In this document: positions 13,972 to 14,790 of the stretch, piece by piece
How positions within the stretch are numbered: the stretch's first letter is position 1
Layout of the letters: every line of letters starts with the position of its first letter
Source of the DNA: DAOPXV01 sp035352535
GTDB lineage: Bacteria; Muiribacteriota; UBA9980
Direction: 5' to 3'
Assembly (NCBI GenBank): GCA_964545075.1
Contig: CAZJFS010000108.1
Span: 1 to 14,790 of the forward strand
Length of the DNA stretch: 14,790 nt
Translations under genes and position numbers: made by a program
Notes under the pieces: model-generated
Told to the model about the DNA's origin: nothing
The model's database searches: none
What the model saw: the letters and a program-made list of their open reading frames with translations, nothing else

Positions 13972-14790
13972 TTATTTTCCTTCTATATGTTGCTTGCCTT
14001 TAAGTTTATTGACTATGACGTCCTTGGCGAATTTCGCGTCTGTATGGTCCGGCTGCAGCTGCAGGGTCTTATCGTAGCATATGAGCGCGTCCTCATACCT
14101 GGCGATGATATTTAATACGTTACCCTTGTCGTACCAGGCGACGGCATTCGACGGGTCTATCGCCAGCGACTTATCGAAATAACGGAGCGCCTCTTCGTGA
14201 CTTCCAAGGTTGGCCTGCGTATTGGCCATGTCATATAATGTGACGGGCTCGTTCGGATCTATTTCAAGAGCCTTGTAATAGCATTTTATCGCTTCTTCAT
14301 ATTTATGGGCGGTACATGATATAAGGCCCTGCTCGTTTAAAACGAGGCCCTTCAAATGCCATATCATCTTGTTCTTAGGATCTATTTTCAGCACCCTGTC
14401 ATAATAATTTATGGCTTCCTGATAATTTCCGTATCCGTGGAGCGTATATCCTTTTTTGATAAGCGCCTCGAGGTTCTCCGGTTCTATTTTCAGCACCGTA
14501 TCATAGCATTTTACCGCCTCCTCGTGGCGGTTTATGTTGGCAAGCGCGAGTCCCTTATTATACCATGTGTCCTTATCGCCGGGCTCAATTTCAAGGACCT
14601 TTTCAAAACATTTTACCGCTTCCTCGTTCTTGCCCGAAGTGACCATGGCGACGCCTTTGTAAAACCAGGCATTGGTGAATGTATCGTCAAGGTTTATCGC
14701 CTTGTCGAAACATTTTATCGCTTCATCGAATTCGCCTAAATTGTAAAGAGCGTTTCCAGTCCAATACCATACGTCCGCATATCTTTCATC
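13972..14790 (-). CDS. TPR-repeat protein (5' partial)
   Basis: The frame is open from the stop at 13972-13974 to the window edge at 14790 (272 residues visible), so the start lies outside; the internal Met at 14646 is not the start because repeat sequence continues upstream of it. Seven tetratricopeptide repeats of 34 residues are visible, each like W..KG.AL...G..EEA..C(F/Y)DK.LEI.P.N. A Cys precedes the aromatic residue in five of them. The fifth repeat carries a 7-residue insertion (LISCTAH, bases 14305-14325) between helices A and B, and the next is one residue short. The last 23 residues are Lys-rich. TPR arrays are protein-binding scaffolds, so its partner is unknown; the gene is the upstream member of a two-gene unit with the XPB-N-like protein, which makes that protein a candidate partner. 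Confidence 0.9.
   Translation of the reverse strand, partial: DERYADVWYWTGNALYNLGEFDEAIKCFDKAINLDDTFTNAWFYKGVAMVTSGKNEEAVKCFEKVLEIEPGDKDTWYNKGLALANINRHEEAVKCYDTVLKIEPENLEALIKKGYTLHGYGNYQEAINYYDRVLKIDPKNKMIWHLKGLVLNEQGLISCTAHKYEEAIKCYYKALEIDPNEPVTLYDMANTQANLGSHEEALRYFDKSLAIDPSNAVAWYDKGNVLNIIARYEDALICYDKTLQLQPDHTDAKFAKDVIVNKLKGKQHIEGK

Noticed and set aside
13972..14790. The near-repetitive 102-base periodicity as a mobile or satellite repeat
   Set aside because: It is fully explained by the tetratricopeptide repeats encoded on the minus strand.

Overview
The window comes from a moderately AT-rich bacterial genome using the standard code. A Gram-negative (diderm) cell envelope is likely: there is a beta-barrel-type outer-membrane protein ending in Phe (1316-2323), several Sec signal peptides, and minor pilins of the type IV pilus/type II secretion class. 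Many proteins are recognisable only at the family level, and the C-terminal pilin-like module of the first gene is rare, so I infer a poorly sampled, probably uncultured lineage. I cannot name the phylum. I see no tRNA, rRNA, CRISPR array, insertion sequence or phage gene.

Layout. 1-2323 (+): the 3' part of a long Lys/Glu-rich protein with a pilin-like three-Cys C-terminus, then a PorV/UPF0164-like outer-membrane protein, ended by two tandem terminators. 2406-3131 (-): an orphan OmpR/PhoB response regulator with a good sigma70-type promoter. 3389-3844 (-): a small secreted LysM-like protein. 3974-7370 (-): three tightly overlapping genes for a large PilX/GspK-like protein and PilV/GspI-like and PilW/GspJ-like minor pilins. 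7609-9305 (-): an ECF sigma factor translationally coupled to a membrane anti-sigma factor that joins a zinc-finger N-terminus to a FecR domain. 9306-9643: a 338-base divergent intergenic region with a candidate autoregulatory ECF promoter on one strand and a perfect-consensus sigma70 promoter surrounded by dyads on the other. 9644-10867 (+): a PLP-dependent transsulfuration enzyme with a terminator. 10950-12443 (+): a secreted protein of an uncharacterised family and a Yip1-like membrane protein. 12467-14790 (-): a TPR protein (cut by the window edge) followed 5 bases later by a protein with an XPB/Ssl2 N-terminal-like domain but no helicase motor.

How it may work together. The block 2406-9305 is all on the minus strand and encodes regulators (ECF sigma, anti-sigma, response regulator) around an envelope-appendage module (minor pilins, LysM-like protein). 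A cell-surface system whose assembly is sensed by the FecR-type anti-sigma factor is a reasonable hypothesis. The sequence shows only adjacency and, for the sigma factor, a plausible self-recognised promoter; nothing ties the sigma factor directly to the pilin promoter.
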